64,000 nucleotides of DNA from Fen-178 sp963722575 (GTDB taxonomy: Bacteria > Acidobacteriota > Terriglobia > Bryobacterales > Bryobacteraceae): contig CAVRNR010000003.1 of the NCBI GenBank assembly GCA_963722575.1, positions 582,291 through 646,290 on the forward strand, in the 5' to 3' direction. The translations under genes were made by a program, and so were the position numbers. The notes under the pieces were generated by a model, which had not been told where the DNA came from, made no database searches, and saw nothing but the letters and a program-made list of their open reading frames with translations. Each line of letters opens with the position of its first letter. Within the stretch, counting starts at the first letter, position 1. This document shows, piece after piece, positions 60,083-64,000 of this stretch.

Positions 60083-60926
60083 TTGATGAAAGGTCTTTTG
60101 GAGAGGATCTCCTCCAATTCACTTCTATTCGACTCCTATCTCCTTGCGTCGGGCGCGGGGTCCGCGGTCCGGAAGACCACCCCATCTGGTGGATCGCACA
60201 CGGTCCTGTCGCGGCCAGATCACAAGAGCGTTATCCCGTGAAACCTCCATATCGCCCACAAGAGTTTCACCAACTGCCGGAGAGGGCAACCTTCTCGGAT
60301 TTTCTCACGGCGGTGCCTGCGGGGGCGACTGTTCTTTTGCGGAGGCAACAATTCTCGGAGTTTCAGCTCTTGGCCCGCAAATGGTGGATGGGGTCCTCGA
60401 GTTCTATTGCTCCGGTTCGTATTCTTCGAGTGCTGCCGCCCGGAGCGTTGAACTCTTCCGCCACGGAGAAAGGGCAGGGGGTGGGGCAATGATTCCCGGA
60501 ATTTCCAGAGTACTTCGCAGACTGCTCCGACCCGGACTCGTTGCCTGCCAAGGCGTAAGGATATGTCCGACAGCGGAGCCACTTCAATTCAGGTTCGAAT
60601 TTCTCTGCCTCGTCGCTAACTGTGGCGCGGCAGCCACCGCGCAAAAAGCCACGCAGGAAACCAACATATAGTTGCGCGCGTCGCTTCATTCTGAGTTTTC
60701 TTTGTTCTGGCGCCGCGAAAGGGTAGCCCGATGAACCCTGAATGATTCGCGAATAACAGGTGTTCCTGGCATCGGTTCCGATGCCAGGAATACGCGCACC
60801 CCGGACGAACGGCAAGCCGTTCAAGGAACTCTCGCGAGCATCTTGCATTCGCCTCCAAGTGCCGCGGTGACTCTCCATATCCGTCTGCGTCACCGCAATC
60901 GACTTCCCGCCAAACTGCCTAATCAT
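60083..60926. repeat. gene-poor region with degenerate short repeats
   Basis: 844 bp without a supportable gene. Three degenerate copies of a GGCAAxxATTCTCGGAATTTC-like motif lie at about 60283-60304, 60344-60364 and 60486-60505, all in the same orientation, and others occur at 62.4-62.7 kb. Near the end are two adjacent hairpins (60763-60822). Confidence 0.5.
60763..60822. repeat. two adjacent hairpins
   Basis: First: 13-bp arms 60763-60775 and 60778-60790 with a 2-base loop. Second: GAACGGC/GCCGTTC (60807-60813 and 60816-60822). No T run follows, so not a standard terminator. Could belong to a REP-like element. Confidence 0.8.
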
Positions 60927-61412
60927 CTATTTCGGCAGATCCTTGCGAAAGAGTGGGGACGGCCGGTGAGGTCGGATAAGACTCAGGATCGGTATAAGCG
61001 TGAAATACCCGGCTTCAGTCATGTAGCCACAATCCCATCCCTCTTCTCGGCACTGGAGCAGGAAGCGGTATAGACCCAAGCTGCGACGAATAATCTCGGT
61101 TGCACTTCCAGCAAAGCCACTTCCCGCCAGTTCATGAAGGTACTTTGACAGGGCGTCATCAGACCGCACTTGAATAATCTGGTTCAGCTTTGTGTCAAAC
61201 TTGCTCGGTTCAGGAAAACCCAGTCCTATTTGTCGACCGTCGCGATGCTTCAAGACAAGCTTGTTACTGTACTCACACCACGAGAGATACGCAACGGCAA
61301 CGGCCGTCCGTATCATGTCGCTGGTAGAGGCATGCTCCGCCGTAGTGGTGATGGCCTTCATCATCGCGCTGATCTCGGCACCGGCCCGGAAATTGATGCG
61401 CTTGGCAGTCAT
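60927..61412 (-). CDS. possible RHH-type regulator, unknown function
   Basis: 161 residues from ATG 61412. Lower GC than the neighbourhood and coherent composition suggest a real gene. The parts TAKRINFRAGAEISAMMK and SATEIIRRSLGLYRFLLQ each look like ribbon-helix-helix cores (strand, then helix with S-x-x-E/D-x-I-R-x-A/S). Between them is HRDGRQIGLGFPEP. A DNA-binding repressor or antitoxin is likely. No partner is visible. The start codon lacks a good ribosome-binding site. Confidence 0.5.
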   Translation of the reverse strand: MTAKRINFRAGAEISAMMKAITTTAEHASTSDMIRTAVAVAYLSWCEYSNKLVLKHRDGRQIGLGFPEPSKFDTKLNQIIQVRSDDALSKYLHELAGSGFAGSATEIIRRSLGLYRFLLQCREEGWDCGYMTEAGYFTLIPILSLIRPHRPSPLFRKDLPK

Positions 61413-61779
61413 CGAGGTTCGTGGTGGTGCCGCAAAAGTGCTGCACACAAAGTCGAAGTCCACTTGCAACAGACCCGCATCAATCTCCCCGAGCGATCTG
61501 GACGCTCGAAAAACTTCGAGTCGGACCCTGTTCGGACAAAGCACCCCGACGCCACATTGAGGAACTCCGATGCCGTTTCCCAACAGCTGCGGCCGATTCG
61601 AGGTACGAACGACTTACAAGGTATCTCACTTTAGGCGTCGCGGTCAAGCTTCCTTGCGTCCCTGCGTCCCTGGCGGCCCCTGACGTTCAGGGCTGCTCCA
61701 CGGCCATCTCGTCCGCTGCACCATGGATTACCGCATGGATCTCACCGACACGCATCAACCGAGACCAGCGACCTTGTTG
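61413..61779. other. intergenic region without supportable gene
   Basis: 367 bp; several short frames, none with recognisable features. Confidence 0.35.
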
Positions 61780-62228
61780 TCAAACTTCAGAGACGGAACC
61801 CTGCAAAGCTGTACCACGAGGCCCATTCCGGCCGTCGCCTTTGAACTGTTTCTCCAGCAAGGTCCAGTCATTCGTGCCTGTCAGTTGCTCGGTAAAAACG
61901 TCCAACCGCGCGCTCGACTCCGGATCGAAGAGGTGGAAGCGGATTCCCTCGTCTGTGGTGAGGTGTCTCGTTCGCACATAAGCCTGGAAGACGTATTCCC
62001 TTGTGGGCGCGCACATCTTCGGGGCCGCGTGCCTGTAATCGAGGCTTTCCGATCCCTGGAATGAAACATGCAGCGACGACCGGCCGCTTCTAGCGTGCTG
62101 TTCATCCCGCTCTCCGCGCCGCGCACCGCCGTAATTCTCCAGTCCAGCGCCGCGGCCGCGCCAAGCGGCGGGTTCTCGAAATCGCCATTGAACAGAGAAT
62201 TAAGTACCTCCTCAAGGACCAAGTTCAC
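61780..62228 (-). pseudogene. frameshifted fragment of a TPR-associated C-terminal domain
   Basis: The first frame (from 62228) gives NSLFNGDFENPPLG and DWRITAVRGAESGM. After a frameshift near 62068-62080 the second gives SLHVSFQGSESLDYRHAAPK, EYVFQAYVRTRHLTTDEGI and ENDWTLLEKQF-like text. This pattern (NGxFE...LxWRI...TTDEGI) is typical of the C-terminal beta-sandwich of acidobacterial tetratricopeptide proteins from exopolysaccharide loci. The N-terminus and the end of the domain are missing. Confidence 0.55.
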
Positions 62229-62998
62229 GATGTCTGCCGTTTTGGAAATAGTCCTCGCACCCGAGCCTCACCAGCCCACCGATCCGGCCGAAGCTGTACA
62301 CACCCCAACATGGTCGCGTCGCGCTCGTACCGCCGAAATGTTGCTAACGGAGCCTCGGCTGCGGGTGAACAGACCGGGTGGCAAGCCGTCCGGTCTCCTG
62401 ATTGGCGAGCGGGCAGAGATTCTCGGAATTTCGTTGGAGAGAGGCGCAAACGCCCGCCCGCCGCGATTCCTCAGATGCTGACGGGCACTCATTGCTGTGG
62501 CAGGCTCGGCTCTTCTGCTTTGCCCTAACCCTCTCGAAGATGGCAAGACTTCCATCGTTAGCATCCAAACTTGCTTGTCCAGAGGGCAGGCAAGAATCCT
62601 CTGAATTCCTGGCCACTGCGTCGGCTACCGCGAACGGCAAAGGAAGGAGTTTCACGAGAACTACGCAAGGGGCGAAGATCCTTGGAATTCACGCCGACCA
62701 AAGACCTCAGTCTGAACATCCTCCCCGAGATTCCGAGAAACTTTGCCATCTCGTGAGCCAGCGGTACAAGACTCCGCCATTGGCGAGTGCCGGCTCGGAT
62801 TTCGAAAACAGGAACGGACGTGCCGCACCCTCATCTTGCCTCTCTTGCGCCTGGGGAGCTTTACCTCTGCGGGTTTCCAAATACGGATAGGCAACTCCGG
62901 TATCTCGATCGGTCTGTGCTATGATCCCACTGGATTAACCGCCGGCTCCGTTGACCGGTCCCAGATCTCCGCCTGTCGTCGCGGCCGCATTTTTAACT
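62229..62998. repeat. gene-poor region with further copies of the degenerate repeat
   Basis: 770 bp without a supportable gene. Copies of the ATTCTCGGAATTTC-like motif at 62413-62432, 62589-62609 and 62672-62691, and an inverted one near 62727-62741. Confidence 0.45.
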
Positions 62999-64000
62999 AT
63001 GTCCACTGCTCTGTCCGAGAACCTCCGCCTTGCCGCTCTGGATCGCTGCGGCATCCTCGATACGCCTCCCGATCCCCATTTCGACCGTATTACGCGTCTG
63101 GCCGCACAATGCTTCGGCGCACCCATGGCCGCCATCAGCTTCGTCGCCCACGATCGATGCTGGTTCAAGTCCGCCTACGGCTTCCAACAACTCCAACTCG
63201 CTCGGTCAACGTCCTTCTGCTCACACACCATCGCCTGCCCTGACGCCCTGGTGATACCCGATGCCGCCGCGGACCGGAGATTCGCGGGTCTCGCTCTCGT
63301 CGCCGGTCACCCGCCAGTTCGCTTCTACGCCGGCGTACCCGTGTTCACTGCCGGGGGACTCGCCATCGGCGCCGTTGCCGTCATGGACACCCGCCCTCGC
63401 GGCCCGCTCTCGGAATCCGAAATAGGCGCCCTGCACGATTTCAGCGCGCTCATTAGCCGGGAATTGAATGCCAGGCCGTCTACCGCCGCCGCCGCGCAAA
63501 ACGCCGGGGACTCGTCAATCCTGTCCGCTATTGTCCAAAGCGCGGAAGATGCCATCACCAGCGTCGACCTGAACAACCTCATCTTGACCTGGAATCCTGG
63601 CGCCGAGCGATTATACGGATACTCCGCCGCGGAGGTACGGGGGCGCCCGATCTATGTGATCGTCCCTCCGGACCGCTTCGACGAAGCGCGCGACATGATG
63701 AGCAAGGCCCAACAAGGGCAACCCACCCGGCGGCGCGAGACCGTCAGGATTGGCAAGGACGGAACCAGACGGTTCGTATCGCTGAACGTAGCCGCCGTCA
63801 AAGACGCGGATGGCAAGCCTGTCGCAGTCGCGGCTATTGCTCACGATATCACTCCGCTGAAACCTGCCGAAGCGGCGCGACTGGAAACCGAGGACCACCT
63901 CAACCTGGCCCAGGAGGCAGCCGGGCTGGGTATCTGGGACTGGTCTGTGCCCAGCAACAGCATCACCCGCTCGGAACAGTGTTGTCGCATTTTCGGATTG
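62999..64000 (+). CDS. GAF-PAS-PAS sensor protein, probably a histidine kinase (3' end outside window)
   Basis: 334 codons in the window. Residues 1-155 form a GAF domain (FDRITRLAAQCFGAPMAAIS; STSFCSHTIACPDALVIPDA; RFYAGVPVFTAGG). Residues 170-295 are a PAS domain (IVQSAEDAITSVDLNNLILT; RLYGYSAAEVRGRPIYVI; VAVAAIAHDIT). A second PAS starts near 305 (AQEAAGLGIWDWSV). A kinase or diguanylate-cyclase output domain would follow outside the window. The ATG at 62999 is the first in frame. Confidence 0.85.
   Translation, partial: MSTALSENLRLAALDRCGILDTPPDPHFDRITRLAAQCFGAPMAAISFVAHDRCWFKSAYGFQQLQLARSTSFCSHTIACPDALVIPDAAADRRFAGLALVAGHPPVRFYAGVPVFTAGGLAIGAVAVMDTRPRGPLSESEIGALHDFSALISRELNARPSTAAAAQNAGDSSILSAIVQSAEDAITSVDLNNLILTWNPGAERLYGYSAAEVRGRPIYVIVPPDRFDEARDMMSKAQQGQPTRRRETVRIGKDGTRRFVSLNVAAVKDADGKPVAVAAIAHDITPLKPAEAARLETEDHLNLAQEAAGLGIWDWSVPSNSITRSEQCCRIFGL

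Noticed and set aside
60363..60926. 187-codon minus-strand frame
   Set aside because: Includes the hairpins and repeats, has low-complexity basic content and no conserved motif.
1..64000. CRISPR arrays, rRNA genes, complete insertion sequences
   Set aside because: No regularly spaced repeats with spacers, no rRNA signatures and no transposase with terminal repeats were seen.

Overview
The window looks like a high-GC chromosomal segment from an acidobacterium, most likely of the Bryobacterales/Solibacter type. Pointers are a TIGR03437-type secreted protein, a zinc-ribbon plus DUF4870-like membrane protein, many short proteins with Tat or Sec leaders, a HemQ-type heme enzyme, a TrmFO-XerC pair, DeoC/RpiB enzymes with leaders like those of microcompartment cargo, and many toxin-antitoxin remnants. 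This placement is inference from gene content only; no 16S rRNA gene is present.

Region 1 (1-17.6 kb) is a glycan-assembly cluster. On the plus strand are the tail of a membrane protein, two GT-A glycosyltransferases and a polytopic membrane protein. A convergent minus-strand operon then runs methyltransferase > glycosyltransferase > two very large tandem-paralogous glycosyltransferases > CgeB-like glycosyltransferase, with 4-5 bp start/stop overlaps at most junctions. In three of the glycosyltransferases the two halves of the catalytic domain are separated by inserted beta-rich modules; in the two largest ones beta-rich modules are appended in tandem.

Region 2 (18-34.7 kb) is mixed housekeeping and secreted functions: the TIGR03437 protein, a zinc-ribbon membrane protein, a TIM-barrel protein, an acyl-CoA dehydrogenase/ETF-quinone oxidoreductase pair, two decayed DUF433/DUF5615 toxin-antitoxin modules around a methyltransferase, an enolase-superfamily enzyme, a GmhA-like SIS isomerase with a flippase-like membrane protein, a secreted metalloprotease, a thioredoxin-like protein and an AlaX-type editing hydrolase.

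Region 3 (34.2-38.6 kb) is a small AT-richer island between two copies of the 5' half of alaX. It holds two unknown membrane proteins, an AbiGi-like gene, and integrase and HTH remnants, and lies next to tRNA-Arg. The layout suggests an integrative element that entered alaX and restored it with its own 5' half.

Region 4 (39-51.8 kb) is mostly housekeeping: a GAF-GAF-SpoIIE phosphatase, DeoC and RpiB, an amidohydrolase, a radical SAM/SPASM protein, a broken HicBA module, an NRAMP-like transporter with an MgtE-N/CBS partner, MATE, XerC and TrmFO.

Region 5 (51.9-59.6 kb) is accessory and defence-like: two integrase tails flanking an HNH protein, a DarT1/NADAR-type toxin-antitoxin pair, a TIR-like effector, DinB, HemQ, an HU-like protein overlapping an HU-TIR fusion gene, and an oligogalacturonate lyase-like protein.

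Region 6 (59.6-64 kb) begins at a truncated tRNA-Pro and is largely gene-poor. It contains hairpins, a degenerate short repeat, one probable small regulator, one broken gene, and the start of a GAF-PAS sensor protein that runs off the end.
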